The position numbers and the translations under genes were made by a program. The notes below the pieces were generated by a model. The model saw only the letters and a program-made list of their open reading frames with translations, made no database searches and had not been told where the DNA came from. Of a DNA stretch of 19,173 nt, positions 11,586 through 19,148 are shown in pieces (position 1 is the first letter of the stretch; each line of letters begins with the position of its first letter). Source of the stretch: UBA12068 sp038318455 (lineage in GTDB: Bacteria > Patescibacteriota > Minisyncoccia > Moranbacterales > GWC2-37-73); assembly GCA_038318455.1 (NCBI GenBank), contig JBBQCF010000018.1:1-19173 (forward strand). The letters are read 5' to 3'.

Positions 11586-14312
11586 ATGGAAAAACAAATA
11601 TACAATTTAAGCGCGGAAGAAGTTTTGCAGAAATTTGGAGTAACAAGTTCCGGCATCACATTCAAAGAGGCAGAGGAAAGAATGAAGAAATATGGAAAAA
11701 ATGTGGTACAAAAGAAAAAATCCTGGAGTGTCTTTTCACTATTTATAAATCAATTTAATGATGCATTGGTTTGGATTTTATTGGTTGCAGGTAGTTTATC
11801 ATTTTTTTTCGGAGAGTTTAGAGATACGACAATCATCTTGCTTATTGTTAGTATTAATGCGGCCATAGGTTTTTTTCAAGAATATAAAGCAGAGCGTACC
11901 TTGGAACATATTCGAAAATTGACTTCTGATAAAGCGATAGTGCTTCGCGATGGACAGCGCATGGAAATTGATGCAGCTTTGTTGGTGCCAGGAGATGTTA
12001 TCATGCTCGCTTCTGGCGATACTGTTGCAGCTGATGGATATTTACTTGAAAGTTATGATGTCTATGTGAATGAATTTATTTTTACAGGTGAATCAAAGGC
12101 GGGTAAAAAACAAACAGGAGCAATCGATGATTCTCAATTAATACTAGCTGACAAGGATAATATGGTTTTTGCTGGAACATCGCTAACAAGAGGTAGTGCT
12201 ACTGTTTTGGTGACTGAAACAGGAATGGAGACGCAACTTGGACATATTGCACACATGGTTAGTGAAGTTGAAGATCAGGAAACACCACTTCAAAAACAAA
12301 TGAGAATACTTGGGCGTGATGTTTCAGTCTTGGCAGTGTTGGTTGGAATACTGGTAATGATAGCTGGTTATTATAATAAAACATCAGTATATGATAATTT
12401 TTTGTTTGCGTTGGCTTTATCAGTATCAGTTGTTCCAGAGGGTTTGCCAGCTGCTATTTCTGTGGCTCTTTCCTTGGGAATGAAAAAACTATTAAAATTT
12501 AATGTACTTGCCAAAAAATTGAACGCCGTTGAAACCCTTGCCTCTGTTTCTGTTATTTGTTCTGACAAAACTGGCACAATAACACGAAATGAATTGATGG
12601 TGACAAATATTATTATTGGCAGTGACGAAATGACAGTGGATGGTCAGGGATATCAAGGCAAAGGAAACTTTTATTTATTTGGTCGTCAAATTGAAGCTAA
12701 GAAAAATCTCCCGCTGGAAACATTGCTACAAATTGGTGTGATTTGTAATGATAGTGCACTGACTGAAAAGGGAAATGAAGTTTCAATTGCAGGTGATCCG
12801 ACCGAGGGAGCTCTTTTGGTGGTAGCAAAAAAATATCAAAATGATTTAGATTTTTTTCGCAAAGGTTTTCAAAAAATTGATGAAAAACCATTTTCTTCTG
12901 AACGTATGCGAATGAGTGTGATTTGTTCGGAAGAATCTTCTGGTAAAATTATTTCATTCGTGAAGGGTTCTCCAGATGTATTAATTGACCTTTGCACTCA
13001 TAAACAATCTGGTGATCAAATAATTGAATTTACAGCTCAAAAAAAACAAAAAGCTAAAAATTCCTACAATGCTATGTCGCGTCAGGCATTGCGTGTGCTA
13101 GCCTTTGCTCAACGCGACTTGAATGGAATTGATAAAAAAGATTTTCAAGATGAAGCTGAAAAAAACCTTGTTTGGGTTGGGATGATGGGCATGATTGATC
13201 CGCCACGCGCTGATGTTCACAAAGCGATTGCAAGTTGCATCAAGTCTGGAATAAAAGTCATCATGATAACAGGTGATTATGAAGTCACTGCCGAAGCTAT
13301 TGCTAAAAAAGTAGGATTAATAACTTCGACAAATGCAGAAATTATTAATGGAAAGAAAATAGATTCAATGTCTGATGATGAATTGACCGAAAAGATTTTT
13401 CAAAAGGAAGTTGTTTTTGCACGCATAACTCCAAGACAAAAATTACGAATTGCAACTTTGCTCAAAAAAAGTGGCGCTGTGATTGCGATGACTGGCGATG
13501 GCGTAAATGACGCTCCAGCTCTCAAAAAGGCTGATATTGGAGTGGCTATGGGAATTATTGGTACTGACGTGGCCAAGGAAGCTTCTGATATGATCTTGCT
13601 TGATGACAATTTTGCTTCCATTGTGGAGGGCATCAAGGAGGGAAGGACTATTTTTCAGAATTTAAAAAAGTTTGTATATTATGTTTTTACCTCAAATGTT
13701 AGTGAATTTTTCACTGTTGTTATCGGTGTGCTATTGCAAATACCTTCACCTATAATGGCTGTGCAAATTTTGGCAATTGATCTTGGAACTGATATTTTAC
13801 CGTCGTTTTCACTTGGACTTGAACCATCAGAGCCTGACATTATGAACAGAAAACCATTTGGATTGAATGATAAAATTATTGATTCTGCTGGAATATGGCG
13901 CCTTATCCGCGTAGGGCTTATAATGGCGATAGGCGCAGTAATTGCCTTTATTCTTTCTATGAAGCGTGGCGGATGGGATTTTGGTAATAAAATTGATGCC
14001 AGCAGCGTACTATATATTAGATCAACAACTGCAGCATATGCAGTATTGTCGATAACTCAAATGGCTAATCTGTTGCAAGCTCGCAGTGAGAATCTTTCAG
14101 TTTTTGCAATAGGATTTTTCAAAAATAAATATGCCATTGGCGCGGTTGTTTTTTCAGTAGGAATTCTGTTGTCTTTCATGTATTTGCCAATTGCACAAAA
14201 ATATTTGCACATGACGCCTATTATGTGGCAAGATTGGGTGGCAGTAGCAATTGTAACAATAGTAGTATTTGTTTTCGAGGAAGGTAGAAAAGCTGAAAAT
14301 TTACGAAAGTAG
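11586..14312 (+). CDS. P-type (type II) cation-transporting ATPase
   Basis: A 908-residue ion pump of the P2-type family (SERCA and Na,K-ATPase relatives), which moves cations across the cell membrane using ATP. All core motifs are present: actuator TGES (167-170), PEGLP in helix M4 (284-288), phosphorylated Asp327 in CSDKTGTITRNE (Ile replaces the common Leu), KGSPD (461), MITGD (562-564) and MTGDGVNDAPALKKADIG (from 635). Helices M5 and M6 carry TSNVSEFF (702) and ILAIDLGTDILPSFSLGLEP (from 729). The M6 motif resembles Na,K/H,K-ATPases (IDLGTD) more than SERCA (NLVTDG), so the ion is uncertain: calcium, sodium or potassium. ATG 11586 starts at the usual family N-terminus; ATG 11556 is an alternative, ten residues longer. 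No Shine-Dalgarno sequence. Confidence 0.92.
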   Translation: MEKQIYNLSAEEVLQKFGVTSSGITFKEAEERMKKYGKNVVQKKKSWSVFSLFINQFNDALVWILLVAGSLSFFFGEFRDTTIILLIVSINAAIGFFQEYKAERTLEHIRKLTSDKAIVLRDGQRMEIDAALLVPGDVIMLASGDTVAADGYLLESYDVYVNEFIFTGESKAGKKQTGAIDDSQLILADKDNMVFAGTSLTRGSATVLVTETGMETQLGHIAHMVSEVEDQETPLQKQMRILGRDVSVLAVLVGILVMIAGYYNKTSVYDNFLFALALSVSVVPEGLPAAISVALSLGMKKLLKFNVLAKKLNAVETLASVSVICSDKTGTITRNELMVTNIIIGSDEMTVDGQGYQGKGNFYLFGRQIEAKKNLPLETLLQIGVICNDSALTEKGNEVSIAGDPTEGALLVVAKKYQNDLDFFRKGFQKIDEKPFSSERMRMSVICSEESSGKIISFVKGSPDVLIDLCTHKQSGDQIIEFTAQKKQKAKNSYNAMSRQALRVLAFAQRDLNGIDKKDFQDEAEKNLVWVGMMGMIDPPRADVHKAIASCIKSGIKVIMITGDYEVTAEAIAKKVGLITSTNAEIINGKKIDSMSDDELTEKIFQKEVVFARITPRQKLRIATLLKKSGAVIAMTGDGVNDAPALKKADIGVAMGIIGTDVAKEASDMILLDDNFASIVEGIKEGRTIFQNLKKFVYYVFTSNVSEFFTVVIGVLLQIPSPIMAVQILAIDLGTDILPSFSLGLEPSEPDIMNRKPFGLNDKIIDSAGIWRLIRVGLIMAIGAVIAFILSMKRGGWDFGNKIDASSVLYIRSTTAAYAVLSITQMANLLQARSENLSVFAIGFFKNKYAIGAVVFSVGILLSFMYLPIAQKYLHMTPIMWQDWVAVAIVTIVVFVFEEGRKAENLRK

Positions 14313-14359
14313 GAATAGTATATAAATATATAAATGAATACGGTGTAATTTTGCAGGGT

Positions 14360-14365
14360 TATAAT
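14360..14365 (+). promoter_or_regulatory. -10 box of murB
   Basis: TATAAT, start predicted near 14372, leader about 13 nt with a weak AGGA (14377-14380). No clear -35. Confidence 0.5.
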
Positions 14366-14384
14366 AAATTTAAAACAGGAAAAT

Positions 14385-15314
14385 ATGATAAACGTGCAAG
14401 AAAAAATTCCGCTAGCTCCAATTACCTCATTTCGTATCGGTGGAAGTGCGAAATTTTATGTAGAAGCATCAACAGTTGAAGAATTAAGAGAAGCTATTTT
14501 ATTTGCAAAAGAAAAAAAAATAGATTTTTATGTTTTAGCTGGAGCAACTAATATTCTTGTTAGTGATGATGGTTTCGATGGTTTGCTTATTAGGATGAAA
14601 ATGAATACCATCACTGTTAGCAATGAAACTATTTGCGCTGAAGCTGGAACACCATTGATAAAAATTATCAACATGGCTTCGGAAGCGGGACTTAGTGGAA
14701 TGGAAAAAATGGCTGGAATTCCTGGTTCAATCGGTGGTGCAATCAGGGGAAACGCTGGTGCTTTTGGAACAGAGATTGTATCATGTGTGAAAAATGTGCT
14801 GGCCTTTGACACTGAAAAAATGGAAGTTGTTTCTTTTGAAAATGAACAATGTGATTTTTCTTACAGGGCAAGTATATTCAAGAAAAATAAGAATTTGATA
14901 GTTATCTCTGCTTATCTTGAATTAAAAAGTGGAAAAGTTGAAGAAATAAAAAAACTTGTAACTGATACTATCATGATGCGTGCAAGTAAAGGTTTGCATG
15001 GCGTGAAAAGTGCAGGTTCATTTTTTATGAATCCTGTGACTCAAAATGAAAAATTATTGACAGATTTTGAAAAAGAAATGGGCATGGCAGCAAGAAACAA
15101 AACATTACCAGCAGGTTGGGTTATTGAACAAGCTGGACTTATTGGCAAAAAGATGGGAGGAGCTGAAGTGAGCCCACTTCATGCTAATTATATCGTCAAT
15201 ACTGGCGAGGCTAGCGCCAAAGATGTTATAATGTTAGTGAGCTATATTAAGCAACAAGTGAGGGATCAATTTGGAATTCAACTTGTTGAAGAAGTGAATT
15301 ATGTGGGGTTCTAA
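14385..15314 (+). CDS. murB: UDP-N-acetylenolpyruvoylglucosamine reductase
   Basis: A 309-residue FAD enzyme that uses NADPH to reduce UDP-GlcNAc-enolpyruvate to UDP-MurNAc, the second committed step of peptidoglycan precursor synthesis in the cytoplasm. Family features in order: TSFRIGGSAKFYVEA (14-28), the FAD-binding GGATN equivalent LAGATNILVSDDGF (51-64), GMEKMAGIPGSIGGAIRGNAGAFG (105-128), YRASIF (160-165) with the substrate-contacting Tyr and Arg, the proton-donor Ser212 in AGSFFMNP, and a late Glu (LVEEV, 300-304). Length and order match MurB. It shows the cell makes its own MurNAc, consistent with the transglycosylase-like genes on both sides. ATG 14385 gives the full N-terminus. Confidence 0.95.
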   Translation: MINVQEKIPLAPITSFRIGGSAKFYVEASTVEELREAILFAKEKKIDFYVLAGATNILVSDDGFDGLLIRMKMNTITVSNETICAEAGTPLIKIINMASEAGLSGMEKMAGIPGSIGGAIRGNAGAFGTEIVSCVKNVLAFDTEKMEVVSFENEQCDFSYRASIFKKNKNLIVISAYLELKSGKVEEIKKLVTDTIMMRASKGLHGVKSAGSFFMNPVTQNEKLLTDFEKEMGMAARNKTLPAGWVIEQAGLIGKKMGGAEVSPLHANYIVNTGEASAKDVIMLVSYIKQQVRDQFGIQLVEEVNYVGF

Positions 15315-15322
15315 TATTATTT

Positions 15323-15394
15323 ATTAAATAATTAACGTATTAAAGTATTAACGAATTAAGAATTGCAATAATCCGTTGATCCGCTAATCCGTTA
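15323..15394 (+). repeat. Nine-unit tandem array with 8-nt period
   Basis: Read in 8-nt steps from 15323: ATTAAATA, ATTAACGT, ATTAAAGT, ATTAACGA, ATTAAGAA, TTGCAATA, ATCCGTTG, ATCCGCTA, ATCCGTTA. The first five share ATTAA and the last three share ATCCG, all in one register. The halves are partly complementary: TATTAACGAATTA (15346-15358) and TAATCCGTTAATA (15385-15397) pair with a single mismatch. The array fills the space between murB and the hibernation factor gene. Confidence 0.75.
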
Positions 15395-15409
15395 ATAAAC
15401 AATAAATTC

Positions 15410-15772
15410 ATGAGTACAACAGAAAACATGAGATTCTTTTTTAAGGGATTGGAAGTAGATGCCTCGCAGAGGGCATATGTTGAAAAAAGATTGAGCACTT
15501 TGGACAAATTCGTTAGCGATATTATTAAAAGTGAAGTTGAAATAGATCTGGATAAAAAGGGGAAATTTCGCGTTGAAGTCATGCTTTATACTCCTCGTAA
15601 CATGTTTCGTGCTGATAATGTTACCGAAAGCATTGAAGGTTCAATCGATTTGGTTGTGGATGAATTGCAGTCGCAAGTTACTCATCTTAAAGATAAAATC
15701 AGGACATTAAAAAAACGTGGAGCAATTTCATTGAAAAAGAAAACAGTTTTGGCTGAAGAGGCAAGATTCTAA
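15410..15772 (+). CDS. hpf: Short-form ribosome hibernation promoting factor (HPF/RaiA, S30AE family)
   Basis: A 120-residue cytoplasmic protein of the sigma-54 modulation/S30EA family. Members bind in the decoding centre of the 30S subunit and silence or dimerise ribosomes in starvation. The beta-alpha-beta-beta-beta-alpha order is visible: MRFFFKGLEVDAS, then helix AYVEKRLSTLDKFV, strands IIKSEVEIDL, GKFRVEVMLYTP and NMFRADNVTESIEGSIDLVVDELQSQV, and a basic tail (KDKIRTLKKRG, LKKKTV). The C-terminal dimerisation domain of long HPF is missing, so this is the short form. No Shine-Dalgarno sequence. ATG 15410 is used; ATG 15428 (six residues shorter) also fits the family. The 8-nt array lies just upstream, and TGCAATAAT (15364-15372) in it could be an extended -10. 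Confidence 0.87.
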   Translation: MSTTENMRFFFKGLEVDASQRAYVEKRLSTLDKFVSDIIKSEVEIDLDKKGKFRVEVMLYTPRNMFRADNVTESIEGSIDLVVDELQSQVTHLKDKIRTLKKRGAISLKKKTVLAEEARF

Positions 15773-15782
15773 TCTTACGATT

Positions 15783-15816
15783 ACATTTAAAACAAGGGAA
15801 ACCTTGTTTTAAATGT
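15783..15816 (+). terminator. 15-bp GAAA-capped hairpin after the hibernation factor gene
   Basis: ACATTTAAAACAAGG (15783-15797) and CCTTGTTTTAAATGT (15802-15816) pair perfectly around a GAAA tetraloop. The T run (15823-15827) is displaced by 6 nt, so termination is likely but not certain; it may also protect the 3' end. Confidence 0.65.
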
Positions 15817-15818
15817 GC

Positions 15819-15846
15819 TTGATTTTTGACAAGAAAATGGTACAAT
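15819..15846 (+). promoter_or_regulatory. Promoter implying a leaderless mRNA for the gene at 15855
   Basis: TTGATT (15819-15824), 16-nt spacer and the extended -10 TGGTACAAT (15838-15846). Start predicted at 15853-15855, that is at the ATG. Confidence 0.5.
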
Positions 15847-15854
15847 GCATTTAC

Positions 15855-17228
15855 ATGATTAAAAGAAAAAAAATAGCTTTAATTTTAGCTTTGGTACTTG
15901 TTGTTCCTGTTTTTGTTGCGTCGCAAGTTTCTTTCTGGCAGGATATGACAAAAAGAGTTAACGCTGCTGATCCTGTGCTGACACAAGCCCAAATTGATGC
16001 ACAAGCAGTGCAGGATGCACAAGACGCTAAGGACAAAGAAGCTAAAAAACTACTAGAAGATAAACAAGATTCTCTTTTAAGTAAAATAGAGAAAGAGGAA
16101 AAGGCTAAGGCTAAACTCCAACAAAATCTGGGACAAATTCAAGGTGCAGTTTATTCTACCCAGAAAACTATTAATAATGCTAAGTCATCTATAGCTGAAA
16201 CTGCTGAAAATATTTCTCGCAAAGAAGCCGAAGTCAAAAATTTGAGCGACAAGATTGAACTTCAAAAAAGTATGCTTCGTGCTCTTCTGCAACAAGTTTA
16301 TTATAACCAAAGTCAGCCAATATTGAATGTTGTTTTGACTAAAGCAAGTTTTGCTGATGTCTTTTCTGATACTGACAATTTATTAACAATTGAAGATAAG
16401 ATTAAAAATCTTTCCTTTGAAGTTTCTAAGACAAAATCTCAAATGGAAGATGATAAACAACAACTTGCTTTAGAAAAAGAAAAGCATGAAGAAATTCTTG
16501 CTGATAAGGTTGATGAAAAACAAGGGTTAGTCGCTACTCAAATAGGCGTACAAAGTGATATACAAGAAAAAGAAGCAACAATTAGTGAACTTCAGGCAAA
16601 ATTAGCTGAATTGCAAAGCGATTTGAACGTGTTGACTGGCAAATCCTTCAACGCGAGTGATATTAATGAAGCAATATCATACGCCAGCAAAAAACAAGGA
16701 GTACCAAAAGGAGTTTTGTATGGATTCTTAAAAAGAGAAACAAACTTAGGAGCAAATACTGGACAATGCACATATGCTGATGTCGAAAGAGTTTCAATCG
16801 CGGGCTATAAGAAATACGGTAGTAAGTATAAGAACTCAATAGCGCTTTTATATAAACGAAAAGGTCTTTTCGAAGGCATTATTAAAGATTTAAAATTAAG
16901 CAAAAATACAAAAATCTCTTGCACTATCTCCTTTGCCAGTGCTGGTCCGAATCAAGGTGGCGCAATGGGCGTGGCACAATTCATGTCAGACATTTGGCTA
17001 GCTTATGAATCAAGAATAGCTTCGGCGACTGGCCATGCTAAGCCTGATCCTTGGAATCTTACGGATGGTGTTATGGCACTAGCAATTAAAGTGAGAGCAG
17101 CTGGCGCAACCTCTAGTAGTTCATCTGGTATCAGAAGTGCAGTAACGAGTTATTATGGAATATTTAGTCAAGGTTATTATGATACTGTGTATTATTGGGC
17201 AAAAAATTATGACAAACTTTTTAATTAA
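15855..17228 (+). CDS. Exported coiled-coil protein fused to a lytic transglycosylase-like domain
   Basis: A 457-residue exported protein. After a signal/anchor segment (about 5-28), a long coiled coil (about 46-261) carries the segment LLQQVYYNQSQPILNVVLTKASFADVFSD, which resembles the hinge of PcsB/CwlO/EnvC-type division-associated coiled coils. The C-terminal domain (about 265-457) is a paralogue of the protein at 7470: candidate catalytic Glu295 in GFLKRETNLGAN, C305 and C356 at matching positions, GGAMGVAQFMSDIW (368-381), PDPWNLTDGVMALAIKV and a closing YYWAKNYDKLF. In PcsB-like proteins the partner enzyme is usually a CHAP, NlpC/P60 or M23 domain; a glycan-strand cleaver here is unusual. 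Likely role: controlled peptidoglycan cleavage at the cell surface (inference). Start ATG 15855 is chosen because the earlier TTG at 15813 lies inside the terminator stem. Confidence 0.8.
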   Translation: MIKRKKIALILALVLVVPVFVASQVSFWQDMTKRVNAADPVLTQAQIDAQAVQDAQDAKDKEAKKLLEDKQDSLLSKIEKEEKAKAKLQQNLGQIQGAVYSTQKTINNAKSSIAETAENISRKEAEVKNLSDKIELQKSMLRALLQQVYYNQSQPILNVVLTKASFADVFSDTDNLLTIEDKIKNLSFEVSKTKSQMEDDKQQLALEKEKHEEILADKVDEKQGLVATQIGVQSDIQEKEATISELQAKLAELQSDLNVLTGKSFNASDINEAISYASKKQGVPKGVLYGFLKRETNLGANTGQCTYADVERVSIAGYKKYGSKYKNSIALLYKRKGLFEGIIKDLKLSKNTKISCTISFASAGPNQGGAMGVAQFMSDIWLAYESRIASATGHAKPDPWNLTDGVMALAIKVRAAGATSSSSSGIRSAVTSYYGIFSQGYYDTVYYWAKNYDKLFN

Positions 17229-17263
17229 TTGATGAGGCATTCTGTCAAATAATTATTATATAT

Positions 17264-17665
17264 ATGAAATTCGGAGTTGCAGTTAAGGGAATTATTCGCA
17301 AGGATGGAAAAATACTTGTGGTTAAGCGTTCAATCTGCGATGCCCACAGACCATGCAATTGGGAAACTGTTGGCGGCGGTATGGGCGAGAACGAGACTCC
17401 GCATGAGGCCTTGGAACGAGAAATCATGGAAGAGTCTAATTTAAAAGTGAAAATAGTGGAACCTTTTAATGTTTTCTGTTTCAATAAGACCTCAGGAGAA
17501 TTTAAGGTTGGTATTACATTTATTTGTGACTGGCAAAGCGGCGAAGTAGTACTTAGTGACGAACATTCTGATTATAAATGGATTTTACCAAATGAGTTTG
17601 TCCAATTTGAGTCGGTATCATCGCTGTATAAAGAAATTAATGATTATATGAAAAAATATGAATAA
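17264..17665 (+). CDS. Nudix hydrolase
   Basis: A 133-residue Nudix-fold hydrolase, a cytoplasmic enzyme class that cleaves nucleoside diphosphates linked to another group. The Nudix box lies at about residues 39-61 (GGMGENETPHEALE followed by REIMEESNL): all metal-binding Glu residues of the REUXEE core are kept, while the Gly near the box end is Asn. Substrate cannot be told; the N-terminal VKGIIRKDGKILVVKRS is MutT/NudC-like. ATG 17264 has no Shine-Dalgarno sequence; TATTAT (17254-17259) is too close to be sure of. Its last 8 nt overlap the start of metG (ATG 17658, stop 17663-17665), so the two genes are translationally coupled. Confidence 0.88.
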   Translation: MKFGVAVKGIIRKDGKILVVKRSICDAHRPCNWETVGGGMGENETPHEALEREIMEESNLKVKIVEPFNVFCFNKTSGEFKVGITFICDWQSGEVVLSDEHSDYKWILPNEFVQFESVSSLYKEINDYMKKYE

Positions 17666-19109
17666 GAAAGATTCCGCCCAAGGCGGATCCGCCTTGGGCG
17701 GAAAATTTTACATCACAACAACATTGCCATACGTGAATGCTCAGCCGCATGCTGGTTTTGCGATGGAAATAATTGAAGCAGATGTTTTGGCGAGGTTTAA
17801 TCGTCAGCTTGGAAAAGATGTTTTTTTTAACACAGGAACAGATGAGCATGGATTAAAATTATATCGCAAGGCTGAGGAATTAAAGATGGACGTGCAAGAC
17901 TATGTCGATGAGCAGGCTGAAAATTTTAAGAAGTTGAAAGATGTTTTGAATTTAAATTTCGATAACTTTATTCGCACTACTGATGCGCATCATATTTCCG
18001 CTGCTCAAGAATTTTGGACACGTTGTGAGGCAAATGGCGATATCTATACCAAGGCGTATAAGGTTAAATATTGTGTTGGTTGCGAGCTGGAAAAAACAGA
18101 TTCGGAACTGGTAGATGGTAAATGCCCACTTCATCCTGGTGCGGAACTGGAAATTATTGAGGAGGAAAACCATTTCTTCAGATTTTCAAAGTATCAGAAA
18201 CCATTGTTGGATTTATATGAGAAAAATCCCGAGTTTGTTTTACCAAAAAAAAGATTAAAGGAAATTAAAAATTTTGTGGAGATGGGGTTGGAAGATTTTT
18301 CAGTATCACGCTTAAAAGAAAAAATGCCTTGGGGGATTGAGGTTCCAGGAAGTCCTGATCACGTGATGTATGTTTGGTTTGATGCATTGGTGAATTATGT
18401 CAGTGCGATTGGTTGGCCTTCTGATATGAAAAAATTCAGTTCGCTCTGGCCAGTTGTGCAACTTGCAGGCAAGGATAATCTTCGTCAACAATCAGCAATG
18501 TGGCAATCAATGCTAATGTCTTGTGGAATCGAACCCTCAAAACAAATTTTTATTAATGGCTTCATTACTGTTGATGGAACAAAAATGAGCAAGAGCATTG
18601 GCAACGTGATCAGTCCAATGGAAATGGTTGAGAAATTTGGCATTGATGGCACGCGCTATTTGCTTCTTAGTGGTGGAAATTTTGGCGAAGATATGGACAT
18701 CACCTGGGAAAGACTGACTGAAAAATATAATAATGATCTTGCAAATGGCCTGGGAAATCTAGTTTCAAGAGTTGTTAAGCTTTCTGAAAATGCAGCTGTT
18801 TCAATCAGGGAAATGAAATATGAAATTGATGCTGAGACGAATGAGAGAATAAATAAAATGAATTTAAGTGCTCAGTCTAATCTTATTATGTCTCAAGTAA
18901 GAGACGCAAATAAATTTATTGAGGACAATAAGCCTTGGGAATTAGCAAAAAATGACCAGCATAAATTTGAAGAAGTTATGCAAAAACTTTTTGTTGATTT
19001 GTTTGTAATTGCTAATCAGCTCGTGCCATTTTTGCCTGGAACTGCTGAAAAAATAAAAACAGCGCTTGAAACGAAAAAGGCGGAACCGCTTTTTCAGCGT
19101 ATTAAATAG
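17658..19109 (+). CDS. metG: Methionyl-tRNA synthetase, short form with an N-terminal palindrome insertion
   Basis: A 483-residue class I aminoacyl-tRNA synthetase that charges tRNA-Met. Motifs: LPYVNAQPHAGFAME, where HAGF (31-34) stands in for HIGH; TDEHG (61-65); a zinc knuckle with C139-x2-C142 and C156-x2-H159; WFDALVNYVSA; GKDNLRQQSAMW (271-282); KMSKS (309-313). The anticodon-binding helical domain follows, and the C-terminal EMAP-like tRNA-binding domain of longer MetRS is absent. Residues 5-15 (DSAQGGSALGG) are encoded by a GC-rich palindrome; without them the protein would begin MNKKFYITTTLPYV, as in ordinary MetRS. The insert precedes the Rossmann core and keeps the frame, so the enzyme should still work. 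The start overlaps the Nudix stop codon. Confidence 0.93.
   Translation: MNKKDSAQGGSALGGKFYITTTLPYVNAQPHAGFAMEIIEADVLARFNRQLGKDVFFNTGTDEHGLKLYRKAEELKMDVQDYVDEQAENFKKLKDVLNLNFDNFIRTTDAHHISAAQEFWTRCEANGDIYTKAYKVKYCVGCELEKTDSELVDGKCPLHPGAELEIIEEENHFFRFSKYQKPLLDLYEKNPEFVLPKKRLKEIKNFVEMGLEDFSVSRLKEKMPWGIEVPGSPDHVMYVWFDALVNYVSAIGWPSDMKKFSSLWPVVQLAGKDNLRQQSAMWQSMLMSCGIEPSKQIFINGFITVDGTKMSKSIGNVISPMEMVEKFGIDGTRYLLLSGGNFGEDMDITWERLTEKYNNDLANGLGNLVSRVVKLSENAAVSIREMKYEIDAETNERINKMNLSAQSNLIMSQVRDANKFIEDNKPWELAKNDQHKFEEVMQKLFVDLFVIANQLVPFLPGTAEKIKTALETKKAEPLFQRIK
17672..17703. repeat. Perfect 32-nt GC-rich palindrome inserted in metG
   Basis: TTCCGCCCAAGGCGGA (17672-17687) is followed by its exact reverse complement TCCGCCTTGGGCGGAA (17688-17703). 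Each half also contains its own hairpin, CCGCC-CAA-GGCGG and CCGCC-TTG-GGCGG, so the element can form one long stem or two short ones. Base composition contrasts sharply with the AT-rich surroundings. The insert relative to normal MetRS is 33 nt (11 codons), keeping the frame. It looks like a REP/RPE-type palindromic element; no second copy occurs in this window. Confidence 0.85.
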
Positions 19110-19148
19110 ATATATATTGTATCAATTAAAATATACAAATCTTTTTAA

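Noticed and set aside
15323..15394. CRISPR array
   Set aside because: The repeat period is 8 nt, with no spacers and no cas genes.
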